A DNA stretch of 58,412 nucleotides from Gnetum montanum (GCA_015680685.1 MNCI01015721.1:488-58899), one strand, 5' to 3'. Shown: positions 22,748-34,277, counted from the first letter of the stretch. The notes: generated by a model not told the origin, from the sequence alone. Made by a program: numbers and translations.

Positions 22748-24970
22748 TCAGTCGTATCCAAACCACCAGGTGTCTTTTGGTGTGGTGGCAGGAATGTATC
22801 CAAATGGGGGTTCACACACTTGATGAAAGTAGGCATAGTGGGGTAGATTATCAGATGTGGTCATGTGATAAGGAGCTAACCCACTATGGAACCCATGACC
22901 ATAAGATGGTATGCAAGGATCAATATGTCTCCCTACGTGGTTATATTCATTAGGTTGCATTGTTGTTGGAGTGTTGATTGGTGGCTCAGATGATGCAACA
23001 GGAGGCATTGAGTTTGAGGAAGATGCATCACAGTGCTTGACTTATGCTAAGTTGGAGGATGCAGTGGGTTTAGAACCATGTTGTCTCTTTCTATGGTCAT
23101 ACCTAATGAAAGGACACTTTTGACGTTGTGAAGGACCTCCATTACTATTGACAGTTGCAGCATAAGTAATGTTTGTGGGTTGGTGCTATGGTGCAAAACC
23201 TTTTGGCACAACTGGTAGTGAGGTAGAAGGGGGTGAAGGATGAGAATATTGAGGGTTAGGATAAGTGTAAGGAACATGAGGTGGTGATCTTGTTGGAGAG
23301 GACATGGGTTGATAGTGCTCGGGAGAATGATAACGCTGAGGTGAGAAAGAGGATGCTGATCTGGTTGGAGAAATAGGATGTTGAACATAATAAACGCTTG
23401 GGTTTGGATGGTATGAAGGGTGTGTTCTGTTTGGCGATGGCCTCCCCCACAATTGGGGATTCTGCCACTGCGGTTAGACATGGTACTTCTGTATGAAATT
23501 TGGATGTAACATTCCTCTCCAATGCTCATGTAAATGAGACAATATTGGGCATTGGCCTTTGGGGTGATCGTATAGGAAAATGTCACATTCGTACATATGA
23601 TTTGCAGTTGAGCTCCTATCCTTATTTTCTTCAACCCTTCTTTCCGATTGTCAAGTGGTGTTCTATCCTATTTCTCAGTTTGGCATGGTTCCACCTCTAA
23701 TAATGTTGGTGTATTTTCCACATTTTTCATGTACCCATTATATCATCTTATTGATCTTTGCCTCAATTTCCTCTAGTAATTGTAGTATTAGCAAAGATGA
23801 TTCCACCTCTGTAAGATGAGTTGATTTCTCCCCTTTGTGGACCTTTGTTATTTTGAGATTTTGGTCCTATTGGGATTTTTCAACATTCTCCCATTTGGCT
23901 ATTTCTCCTTCTTCTTTTGCTACCTACTTAATAAGCTTTTGGAATTGGTGGGTTCGTAGCTCATATAGTTGACCTAGGGCATACATCCCTTGGGTCTCCC
24001 TTGTTTTGTTACAAAGCCTATCCATGATGTGATACATTAGCCTTTCCTCAGAGAACCCATGGCCTGGGCATTTATTTAACAATGAATAGTATCTTTCTAA
24101 GGCCATGTCCAAGGGTTCATGTTGCCCTTGTTTCCACTCTTGTATTTTTCTCCTCAAGGTTGACACTCTTGCATAGGTTTGATATCTTTAAGTGAATAGT
24201 TCTACCATTGTCAGCCAACTACAAATTGATTTCAACTTTAAGGACCTGTACCATACTTTTGCTTGGCCAACTGGTGTCATAGGGAAAAGCTTAAGTTTTT
24301 TCCACCCATTATCAATATTGTTCCATACACAAGCATTGTAGAAGGCTTGTAAATGATCTTGTGAATCCAAATCATAGCCTCCTGAAAACTTAGAAAAGTT
24401 ATTTACATCAAGCCTGGGTAGAAGGCTTTCCTTATGGTGCCTGTGGGATATTCGAATAGCCTCTTGTATATGCATTAGACCCTTAGTGCCCAGCAGGGGT
24501 TCATCATCACTAAGTAAGTCATAAGTTTGGGGGCTGGGACGATGTTGTCTATGTTCATGTTGGCGTTCTTGACTTTGCTTGTGGGTTTGATTTTTATTTC
24601 TACAATGACCCCTTGAGAGATGATCATCCCTATCACGACCTGACTTTGAAGGAGCAGAGGAAGAGAAAGAACTGGAAGACTCTTCATGACTTTTGTAAGT
24701 CTCCCAACCATCCCCTGATGTAATCTTGCTAACCATTGAGAGGGTCCTAGGCTTTATGGGCCCCCTCATTCTATGGGATGTTCCATCCTTATTAAGGGTG
24801 TCTAAGTTGGATGACAAGAGTCTATAAGTATCATTGGGGTATTCATGAACATATGAAACTCCTACATAAGATTGAGTACTCCAAACTTTGTCTTCATCAT
24901 AAATTTTGTTGGTTCTCCAATGAATTGCCTCACTAGTTGTTGCATTATCACAGTCTTGTGAGAGAGACAT
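22748..24970 (-). pseudogene. gag of E2, one frame of about 740 codons with stops
   Basis: ATG at 24970 (MSLSQDC), about 130 bp after the primer-binding site. The pieces 24970-24188, 24166-23924, 23452-23186 and 23008-22748 are all in one frame, so decay is by stops and not by indels. The capsid-type core has SGGYDLDSQDHLQAFYNAC, WYRSL and WKQGQHEPLDMALERYY (about 24400-24090). The knuckle reads CDIFLYDHPKGQC, with the second Cys changed to Phe. The C-terminal third is rich in Pro, Tyr and Ser and ends in WWFGYD. It is longer than the gag of the other elements. Confidence 0.8.
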
Positions 24971-25082
24971 TGTTGTGAATTATGTGTGACTTATTTGTAA
25001 TTTCTTTCTTTTTAAAAGATATATCATTAATGCTTTTTTATAATGATCTTGGATGATATAACTAATCTAGATAACTAGCACC

Positions 25083-25102
25083 ATCCCCAATAATGGCGTC
25101 AA
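25083..25102 (-). other. Primer-binding site of E2 (tRNA-Asp type)
   Basis: In the minus direction TTGACGCCATTATTGGGGAT follows the LTR directly. It differs from the tRNA-Asp-complementary TTGGCGCCGTTGCCGGGGAC at a few positions. Confidence 0.75.
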
Positions 25103-25955
25103 TGATGAGTGGCAATGTACCCATACACTCAACTATACAAATACGAGCGTGTACACACAATTTGGTTGAACTCCATAGATGGACTAGTTATGGCATCTAG
25201 ATAGTTACACGTTGATCATAGTTCGTTGTCTTTCCACCTGGACTAGTATTTGCTTTGTCACGTATGGTTTAGTCCAGAGTGAGGTGGGTGTGTGGCCCTA
25301 AACTAGTGCTACTCCTAAAGACAATGGGGAACAATCTTGATTAAGCTAATGGACAATGGAAAATGAAATCCATGCTAACCTAAGTGTGATGAGCATCCAT
25401 CCTTAATCATCCATATGCATCTTAGACCTCATGTACCACTTTTGGGGTTACCAAGCTCACATTACTTGAGCACTACTAGATACGCTATTGGGTTACCAAG
25501 TAGTTACACTTAAATGTTCGTGATTAGGTCGTACTCATTTCGCATTAACAACAGGAAGTGTAAATGACCATAAAGGAAATATTAACTAAAAAGACAATAA
25601 TAAATAATCAACAATTAAAGTAATTAAAAGCTAAATGAATGCTACAATGATGGAGTAATCTCTATCTTTATTGTCGATCATGTGCGTGTCCAAGTATGTC
25701 ACACTCGAAAAAAGGTTCTGTACAATTACAATCATCACACTACAAGCATGCACAAGGGAAAGAACTGAAAATTGACAAAATGACTCTACTCTAACACTTA
25801 CAAAAGACTCCTTTCCTGTGCACCCAAATGTTATATTTATAGGCCTACATAGGAATCATGATACCGTGTATTCGATATCGTTATCCAGGTTGCGATATCG
25901 CATACCCGATATCGAGGATCCGATATCAGGGCCTAGCAAACCATGATTATCATCA
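25103..25955 (-). repeat. 5' LTR of E2
   Basis: It runs TGATGAG to TCATCA on the + strand. U3 (25857-25935) has CGATATCG-type octamers, including ACCCGATATCGAGG. The TATA box is near 25830-25846. It is close to the 3' LTR at 15968-16819 over its whole length, more alike than the two LTRs of E1 appear to be. Confidence 0.87.
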
Positions 25956-26821
25956 ACATATAATAGTATTATTAAACAACATTTTATCTCTTTCTTTAAG
26001 TACATGCAAGGATTATTGTTATACTTTATAAAAATAAACATTAACATGCAAGAATCAAATTCTTATACCAAATCCTAGGGGAATGTTTCAACCCATACAA
26101 GGATTTTAGCAAGTGACATACCATGTTCTCCTTGCTTTTAACCCCATAACCTTCAAGCTATTGCATGTAAATTTCTTCAACAAGGTTTCCATGAAGAAAA
26201 GTAGTCCTGACATCCATTTGATGAAGCTCAAGATCTAAAACAACTACAAAAAATTATAACAGCCTTATAGATGTTATTTTACTACTAGTGCAAATACTTC
26301 TTCATAAACAATACCCTCTTTTTAAGAGTATCCCTTTGCTACCATCCTAGCCTTGTATAATTCTCCTTCTTTTATTTTGAAAAGCCACCTACAACTAATT
26401 GGCTTATTCTAGGGTGAAGTTCAAAAAGTTCCTAGGTTTTGTTTTTTATTAGTAATTTCATTTCCCCATCCATGGTAGTTTTCCAAGCTTTGCTAACTTT
26501 TGAATTGCAAGCTTCTTAATAGGATTTAGAAATATCACTAATATACAAAACATATGAATTTAAATGTTGAGGTAGTCATCTTATCCAATTTGATTTTCTT
26601 AATGGCTAATATTCTTCTTGAGGTGGATTGTACCCTTCATCAGTTTCCTGATCAACTTGTTTGGTAGTTGATTCCTAGTCAATATCATAATGAGCTTTTT
26701 CTAGAACCTTTTCTTCAACCATATCAAGTTGAGATGATTTCATAAATATCACATCTCTAATATACATGATTCTATTAGTATTGCGATTCCATAGGTTATA
26801 TCCTTTTACACCATGGCCATA
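25956..26821 (-). pseudogene. copia C1: end of integrase and RT up to the catalytic YVDD
   Basis: Reading the minus strand from 26821: GVKGYNLWNRNTNRIMYIRDV (post-integrase region typical of copia), then RT motifs MDVRTTFLHGNLVEEIYM near 26170-26230, KSLYGLK near 26100 and LLYVDD at the very end (25957-25975). E2's LTR follows YVDD immediately, so the rest of RT and RNase H are not here. The YVDD spacing and the GVKGY..WN segment identify Ty1/copia. Several stops are present. Confidence 0.85.
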
Positions 26822-27555
26822 TGATGAGCGGCTGGGTACCCCTACGCCCAACCATGTGAATCACGGGCGTTCACACACGACTCGGCCGAATTTCGTAGAC
26901 TGTAAGCACTTTTCATACACCAGACCTTAACCAGCAAAACCATGTGTTAGAATGGTCATTGTCTTCCCAACCTCACTTGTGATGTTCTGATTGCGATGGT
27001 TAAGTGAGATTGAGGCAACTGGTTTCTATGCCTTTTTCACTTTATCTTCTAGCATGTAATTCTTGGAATGGAAAGTACGAAATGGAATAATACATAATCT
27101 ATAATTATCCTAATCTATATCTTAACTTTTCCTAGCATAAGTATCCAATCTCATCTTCCTTGCACATCCTGAGCATCCTCTAACCACTATTGGGTTACTA
27201 GACGTTAAGCATCACTGGGTTGCCAAGTGTTGGGTTTACGTTCAAGATGGTCGTACTTATGGTTTCTACGAACTATAAAAGAGAAATAGCAATTAAAATA
27301 ATAAAAATGGAAACTTAAGGAATTATTAAAGCATAGAAATATTAAACTATTAAATGCATCAAATGACTAAGTCCAATTGCTACAAGGAATGCTTGAAAAG
27401 CTCATCTTTATTGCTGTTCACGCCAATGGGCTCAGGTACATCAGCGTTCGAATTAAGAGTCGAACACCTTTCTTACACCTACTGCTATAGTAGCAAGAAA
27501 AATGGTATGAACACATGAAGGGGAAATAGTTCAATAACCCCTTATTCTTGCAAGG
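26822..27555 (-). repeat. Inverted R-U5 LTR segment at the left end of E3
   Basis: It matches the 3' LTR of E3 (45577-46454) in reverse orientation, from its terminal GCTCATCA (here TGATGAGCGG at 26822) through U5 and the poly(A) region. The clear match runs to about 27488 and a weak one to about 27555. That stops near the expected transcription start. The palindromic U3 is absent. TGATGAG abuts the CCATA duplication. Confidence 0.75.
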
Positions 27556-29769
27556 GCTGCAGGACGATGGGGAGCCTATCTTTCATGATTCCTATTCGGC
27601 CAAACTTCCTCTGGGGCATCAGATCATTCAATCCATCATCCAGAATAAGCAATCAAGTGATCAGGATCTCCAAGAGGATGGAGGGTCACGTAGGAGAAGT
27701 CACGGCACAAGAAATGATGGGCAAGAAGATTGAGGCCACCATCAGAGAAGAGGGGGAGATCGACACCAGGGCGATGGCGATTCCTCTCCCTCTTCTCCAT
27801 CTTCTCGCTCCCCTCTACCTTCATCCAGTTCATAATCTGATCATAATCATGGTAGAAAGGAGCGAGGTGATGGTGGTCATAAGGACCAAAGGAAATAGTG
27901 TGAGGAAGCACATGACCAATCACGTGAGACTCATCATCATGAAAGGAGAGGTAGCCGAAATCGTCATAGACATCGTGGCCTTCAACAGGACTATGACTCG
28001 AATGAACCATTATTAGTGACTCGAAGCATGCTCCATATCGCTGAGGCAGTTCATATACCTAGTAGGCACTTGAATGATAGCCAAATCAAGCACATCGACA
28101 TGAACAACATCCTCAGATTTGAGGGGGGATACAATTGTGATCCACAAACTTACCTGCAAGCATTTCATGATGCTTCCACCCTGCAGAACATCGACAATGA
28201 TTGGCAAAATCTTAATCTATTTCCTCACACACTCATCAAAGAAGCAGAGAGTTGGTACCAGTCTTTGGAACCAGAATCAATCAGAAGATGGAGTACGATG
28301 CTGCAGATCTTCAACGACAAGTCTCAAACGTACTCTAGAGTGGCGAACCTGAGACACCAAATCCAAGGATGGAAGCAAGGTAGTCATGAACCCTTGGATG
28401 CAGCCATGAGTAGATACTAGTCACTATTGCATCGATGCCTTGGACATGGCTACTCTCGGCGAGCACAACTTCACCATATCATTGATGGGCTCTGCTTTGA
28501 AACTAGAAAGACCCTTGGCGTGTACACCTAGGGATGACTATCAAAACTAAGGGTCCATCAACTGCAGTGCCTAATTGAGTAAGTGGCTAAAGAAGAGGGG
28601 GAACTTAGAAAGAAGGAAAGTGTAGAGGAGTTTAATCGGGATCCCTCCATTAGAAAGAGGGGGGGTCCAATTTTGTGAAGAGGAGGAGGAATCACCACTG
28701 GATGCAACGGTGAACCGAAAAACCTTGCCCCTATAGAAATTTTCCTCCAAAATATCGGCAAAGGTTGACAAGATGTGGGACTCTTTAGATGAAAAATTTC
28801 AAAGTGTTCTAAAAATTGTAGAGGAGTCCAGAGAGCAAGGTAATGATCGTGATCGGTGTAGGAAGAAGGAAGCTGAACGTACCCACCATAAGGGTAAGGG
28901 CAAAGTTCCTGTAGCAGAAGAGGTTGTAGACTCTGATACAAAGGAAGATAATGAATGTGACATATGCCAATATGAACATCCTAAGGGGTGTTGTCCCATG
29001 GTGTCACATCTACAAGAGTCTAGGGTGTATGCATTGAATCCTCGCTTGGTAAAGAGGCAAACACCCCGAAGGGTGCCTTACCCACAAGGCAATCCCAGGC
29101 AGTTCCACCAGCAGCAAGGATATTATCCAAGTCGGGCACCATGCAACCTTATGAATACTTTCAATAGTGGCAGCACCCACAAGCATGAGGGATGCCACCT
29201 CAAAGCAACAATACCCTTATCGATAGCTAGATCCCTATGGGTACTATGTTTAACAACCAATCTCTCCACGAGACTCTTCCAGTTACGCAACCCTTCAAAA
29301 TTACTACTACCCCCCGAAATATTTCTGACCATAGTCTTCATCACCCAGGGGGAAGGCCCACATCTTTACTATCCTCCATCACCTTCTCTTGATGTCCCTA
29401 CTTAGCAACATCCCACTCAGTTACCACCTGCTCTACCTATGCAGGGGGAAATCCCACCATAGCCACAACAACGCAACGCTATGAGGGCTGTCAACCTAAA
29501 ATCGACTCCTTAGTCGAGTGGACCGAAAGTGAAGCTACGAAAATTTCCCTTTTTCCAACCTCATAACCTAAACATACCCTCACACACACCTGTGGCTACT
29601 TCCTCTGAACCTCAAATCACATCCACTGCTCCACCCTTCGAGCAGCCTTCAAACCAAATGCCCTCCAACGTACAAACAGTCATGCTCACACATTAAGTGA
29701 CCAACTAGATAAAGACGGGTCATCTTCCCTAAAAATTAACTAATTTGGGAAGCCCCCTCATTTATCTTC
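27556..29769 (+). pseudogene. gag of E3 (5'-truncated) and start of protease
   Basis: The first recognisable codons (GHQIIQSIIQ near 27613) match GYQNLHSTIH in E4, so about the first 150 codons of gag are gone. The capsid-type core lies at about 28010-28430 (FEGGYNCDPQTYLQAFHDA, WYQSLEPESIRRWSTML, GWKQGSHEPLDAAMSRY). The knuckle CDICQYEHPKGC (about 28957-28992) has spacing CX2CX3HX3C. A frame change lies between core and knuckle. From about 29640 the pre-protease segment (VQTVMLTH, SPLIYLQ) begins and is cut by E4 at 29775. Confidence 0.8.
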
Positions 29770-29774
29770 AGTTG

Positions 29775-30589
29775 TGATGGGACGCGATATCGCATGGGCC
29801 ACGATATCGCATCCCCCGCAATATCGCGTACGCGATATCGCAGTCTTCCACCATTTCTATAAATAAGAAGCGGCTCTCCCTTATTTCTCCATCTAGATCT
29901 AGATCCTTAGCAAAACTCTGGCAATTTTACCTCTCCAGAGATTGAATAATTTCCATGTGCCAACAGTAGGAGCTCCAAAGTGAACGGATCTTTATTCAAG
30001 CAAATATTGTACCTGAACACAAGTTTGTGTACGAAAATAAAGATGAACTTCTTGGATAAACCTTGCAGTGTATGGACTAAGCTAGATAGGACTTTATTTA
30101 TTGTTATTTATTATTAATGTTTAAATGCTTTATTAGTTCATTAAATCTCTCTCAACCCTTCTCTCCTAGCTAAGTGCATTCAGTACGACCGCTTCGAGCA
30201 CGTGCATTACGCTTGGTAATCCCAGCTACGAATAGCATTTGGTAACCCCAAAGGTTGCATTGGTTCAGGGTGTGAACGGTAAGTGGAAACAGATACTGAT
30301 GCTAGGTTAATTCAGGCTTAGTTAGTTAGTTAAAGTTAGTTAATTAGTCTCTTCACCCTTTACCTCATTAGCATAGGAGATAAAACATCAAAACTATAAA
30401 AATCACATACCTCAGACTTACTTAACCATACAACCATGACAAATACAAGTAAGTCTAGCAAGACAACGAACGATTAACCTTAAGTGTTCCATAAGGTGTG
30501 TAGGCACTTAGTCTGCGGAATTTGACCAGATCGCGCGTGTAACACTCGTATTTGTATGGTTGAGTGTAGGGGTACCTCGCCACTCATCA
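29775..30589 (+). repeat. 5' LTR of E4
   Basis: It starts TGATGGGACG and ends CACTCATCA. U3 has four CGATATCG octamers (29784-29845), two flanked by CG on both sides. The TATA box CTATAAATAAG lies near 29858. AATAAAGA lies near 30038 and is followed by CTTGCAG. Confidence 0.9.
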
Positions 30590-30609
30590 TTGGCGCCATT
30601 GCTAGGGAC
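30590..30609 (+). other. Primer-binding site of E4 (tRNA-Asp type)
   Basis: TTGGCGCCATTGCTAGGGAC differs in only three positions from the tRNA-Asp-complementary site used by Athila and Tat elements. It begins directly behind the LTR. Confidence 0.88.
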
Positions 30610-30735
30610 TAAGTGTTTGTGCGCTAAGTAGAACATAGGAAATTATCCACATCGTTGGGAGCTTAAACGAACCCTTAGGGTTAATTAAACAAAAAAAATT
30701 ATATAATGGTTAATCAGCACACCGGGTAAGACACA

Positions 30736-32724
30736 ATGTCTTCTTCTTCTCATAAAAGCACTTCACCACCTAGGGATCACACAAGAGACAGTCGATGATC
30801 TAACACACATAACCAAAATCTACCAATTCCTCAAGAATTCAGTGTGGTATATATTCATCCCAATGAGTATATGCCCAACTTTATTTTTATCCTCCATTAG
30901 GACGAACAACTGCATTGGTGTGATTTTCAAGGTAACATAGTGTTACCCCCAGATCGAGCAATCCCTAACATGCTCCTTCGTGCTCTTGCACAGATAAACA
31001 TGACACAGCTATATGCTGAATATGTTGTAGAAGATTATAACACAAGGGACTACCATCCCACAGAAGCGCAACGTCAATAGGACTTGCAACAGGAGAGTCG
31101 CCACACATCATTGAAGGGCAAAGGCCCCCATAATGCTTCGCCCGTTATAAGAGAAGTTAAGGGTGGTGAACCTCTCTTAATAGGTTCTCCATAAGATGAT
31201 GTTTCCCCTCCTAATGATAGTGAGGAGGTGGGGTATCAGAACCTACACTCCACGATACACAACCCTGGTTCTGATCCCCATGAACACCAACTGTTCATTG
31301 AGGGAACAAAAACACATGACAAGGACGGGCATTCTGATCGTTATCACGATTAGGGCCATAGCCATAGAAGAGAAGGTAAGAAACATCGTCATGGCTATGG
31401 TTCTTCTTCTTCCCCTTCATCACATCATTCACCCTCCCCTTCCACATCAAGGTGCAATCACAAAGAGCATAACAGTGAGGATAAGGGTAAGCAAAATGAG
31501 AAACCTCAATGAGAGAGTCAAGAGCGAGGACAAGGGCAGTCAAGAGAATCAAGGCATGAAAGAAGGGAAAGGAGGGAACAACATAGGCATCATAAACGTC
31601 ATGAGAGAGATGATCATGACGAACCCCTACTTGCAACCTGGAGTACGCTAGATATTACAGAGGTAGTTAGAATACCTACAAGGCACCAGAAAGACAGTTG
31701 GATCAAAAGATTAGATATGAATAATATCCCATGCTTCGAAGGGGGATACAACGTTGATCCGCAAAATTACTTATAGGTATTCCACAATGCCTGCGCCTTG
31801 CAGAATATCGAAAATGAGTGGTAGAAATTAAAGTTGTTCCCTAGGACACTCATAAAAGAAGCAGAGAGTTGGTACCGGTCCTTAGAGCTGGAAACCATTA
31901 GGAGGTGGAGTACAATGCTAGAATTGTTCAATGATAAATACCAAACGTATTTTAGAGTGTCTAACTTGCGTAAGCAGATCCAAGGATGGAAGCAGGGTAA
32001 TCACAAACCCTTGGATGCTGCCATGGGTCGATATTATGCATTGCTACATTATTGCCCGAGCCATGGTTATGCACAACGAGATCAACTCCGCCACCTCGTA
32101 GATGGGCTAAGACACGAAACTAGGAGAACCCTTGGACTTATGCCCAAGGGAGATTATCTGAGCTTAGATACCATGAAATTCATCGATTTTTGGAGCAAGT
32201 AGATAAAGAAGAAGGGAAGCTACGAAAAAGAGAAAGCGCAGAAGAATATAACTACGATCCTTCCCTCTAAAAGAAGGGAGTAAGATTTTGCAATGAAGAG
32301 GATGAGTCACCACTCGAAGAGTTGGTGAAGAAAAACCTTGCCGCTTCAAAAGCTAACAACGAAAGTATCGGCTAAGGTAGATGAAATATGGAGCTCCTTA
32401 GTTAGTAAAATTGAAACTATCCTAAAAATCGTAGAGGAATCTAAGGAGGAATAAAGTAGTGATCATGATAAGAAAAAGTGAAGAGATTTAGGCCATGCAC
32501 GTGACAAGNGTCATGATAAGAAAAAGTGAAGAGATTTAGGCCATGCACGTGACAAGGGTAAGGGAAAAATGACTATTGTCGATGAGGTTGTGGATTCGGA
32601 CACAGATAATGATGGTGGATGTGAGATCTGCCAATATGACCATCCTAAGGGATGTTGCCCAATAATCTCACATCTACAAGAATCTGGGATGTATGCACTC
32701 AACCCAAGAATTAATAGATGATAG
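30736..32724 (+). pseudogene. gag of E4
   Basis: ATG at 30736 gives MSSSSHKS. The N-terminal part has YIHPNEYMPNF and VLPPDRAIPNMLLRALAQI, shared with E1. A charged Arg/His/Ser linker follows. The capsid-type core is at about 31640-32200 (FEGGYNVDPQNY, WYRSLELETIRRWSTMLELFND, GWKQGNHKPLDAAMGRYY). The knuckle CEICQYDHPKGCC lies near 32622. There are in-frame stops and frame changes, and a duplicated 46-bp stretch around the N at 32509 that is probably an assembly fault. Confidence 0.8.
32463..32557 (+). repeat. Perfect short tandem duplication around a single N
   Basis: The stretch TCATGATAAG..GTGACAAG occurs twice without a difference on either side of the N at 32509. In a region where neighbours differ from relatives by many changes, identity of the copies points to an assembly join. 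Confidence 0.7.
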
Positions 32725-32937
32725 GCACCCTGAAGGTTACCTTATCCCCAAGGTAACCCAAGGCAGTTCCACCAACCATTAACATATTATCCAAGTGGAA
32801 CTCTGCCACAACCTATCAGGTAACATCAGTAGTGGCAACACCCACAGTCATGGGGGATGCCACTGCTTAGACAACAATACCCTGACCGGCAACCAAACCC
32901 GTATGGCTATTACGTGCAACAGCCAGTTTATCCAAGT

Positions 32938-33096
32938 AACTCCATGGCTCACGCAACCCCACAATGTCACTACCAAGTTCAGGAGTATTTTAGGNGGAGG
33001 ATGGTACGTGTGTGGTGTGTCTTCTGTAGGAGAAGGAGTCCTAAAATACTCCTGAACTTGGTAGTGACATTGTGGGGTTGCGTGAGCCATGGAGTT
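32938..33096. repeat. Perfect 57-bp inverted repeat bounded by Ns
   Basis: 32938-32994 and 33040-33096 are exact reverse complements. Ns stand at 32995 and 33097. A second N-centred duplication follows (about 33138-33233, N at 33187). The pattern suggests mis-joined reads rather than biology. Confidence 0.7.
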
Positions 33097-33239
33097 NAAG
33101 CTATAAACCTTCAACCCATTGCTGGTTCTGACAACTATAAGAAGAGAAGATCTTTCTTCAGAACCAAAAGCCCAAGCAAGCTCTCANAGAAGAGAAGATC
33201 TTTCTTCAGAACCAAAAGCCCAAGCAAGCTCTCACAACC

Positions 33240-34110
33240 ACAAGCGGTTGAGTCTGTGCATGCTCCTCCAACATACAAGGCTTTGGAGCTCCCTTCAAAC
33301 CAACAACAGGGCTTAACGTATACGGTTATGTTAACACATACCATTACCGACTGGATCAAGGTGGGCCACCTTCCCAGGAAACTCTCTGACCCCAGAAGTC
33401 CCTTAATCTACCTCCAAGTCATTGGGAACGAACCACATAAGGCTCTTCTTAACTCAGGTTCCAGAGTTAACTTAATCTCATGAGAAATGTATCAAGCCTA
33501 GAACCTACCTCCACTCAAGAAGAGCAATATTCAACTACAGCTAGCTGACCATTCCATGACCATTCCCTTGGGATTGGTGAAGGACATCGTTACCACTGTA
33601 TGTGATTGGTCATACCCAGTTGATTTCCCGGTGATAGAAGTCAATAGTAACAAAGGGGACTTCCCAATTATAATGGGGAGGGCATGGCTCAGCACCATCA
33701 ACGTGTGCCTAGGGATCCATGATCTTTCCTTGGAAATATCAAAGGAAAACATTTATGGAAAGATCGAGAAGAATAAAGTTCCATGCATCACATACAATGA
33801 CTCAGAGGATGATGACATGGAGTAATGCTCAGCATCTCCTACATGAAACTGGTGTGCCCAAGAAACACAGATACAACGATGCCTGTATGTAGGTATGAGA
33901 CTCTCCCTTTCCATTCAGTCGTTGATAGCTGACCAAGAAAGCAGCCCACCAACATGCATGGAACAAACTGGGAGAACAACTCACGCCCACAACGAAGGCA
34001 TAGATACATTGGAGTATGAGCATCATCGACTTTCATCCCTTAACCTGAAAACATCAATTAGGGGGTAGTTGGACACTTTTAAGAAATTTAAACAGGTGCT
34101 CATTATTTCA
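33240..34110 (+). pseudogene. Protease and pre-RT linker of E4
   Basis: The active site reads ALLNSGSRVNLIS near 33440-33480, so the catalytic Asp of LDSG is Asn. The pattern IIMGRAWLSTINVCLGIHDLSLEIS follows at about 33670-33745. The linker continues with the MEQTGRTTHAHNEGIDTLE region and ends near LDTFKKFKQ (34070). There the pol sequence stops and post-integrase sequence begins. Confidence 0.75.
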
Positions 34111-34125
34111 GATCTCTCCCTTTCC

Positions 34126-34146
34126 ATTCAGTCATGGGGGAGATGG
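34126..34146 (+). other. Internal polypurine-tract-like motif at the pol deletion (E4)
   Basis: CATTCAGTCATGGGGGAGAT marks the post-integrase position, as in E1 (9135) and E3 (40488). The preceding CTCTCCCTTTCCATTCAGTC (34114-34133) is also present at 33901-33920 inside the linker. Confidence 0.55.
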
Positions 34147-34277
34147 CCACTTATGCTAATCATTTGGGGCCCTCAGTTCTTTTTAGCTTTTGTTTTACAC
34201 ATTTTTTTTTTGCATATTTTTGTTTTACAAATTTCTTTGACTTTCTTATTTTTGTTTTACAACATCGTTATACTTTT

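Larger units (their letters stand above)
15968..25955 (-). mobile_element. Athila-like element E2 without pol, minus strand
   Basis: LTRs lie at 25103-25955 (5') and 15968-16819 (3'), with a primer-binding site next to the first and a polypurine tract next to the second. Inside are a gag frame of about 740 codons, a 3' noncoding region and a long extra ORF, but no protease, RT, RNase H or integrase. It would have depended on enzymes made by a relative such as E3. A solo LTR (17144-18016) sits in it. No target duplication is seen: the flanks are CTAGG (15963-15967) and ACATA (25956-25960). Confidence 0.82.

Noticed and set aside
23047-23634. Open frame of 195 codons on the minus strand within E2
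   Set aside because: It overlaps gag in another frame. The gag frame explains this stretch (Pro/Tyr/Ser-rich tail), so it is a shadow.
25856-26047. Copia frame continuing past YVDD
   Set aside because: Residues after YVDD are E2's LTR read by chance; the RT frame ends at 25956.
32938-33096. Perfect inverted repeat as a foldback element
   Set aside because: It is bounded by Ns and identical in both arms, which fits an assembly fault better.
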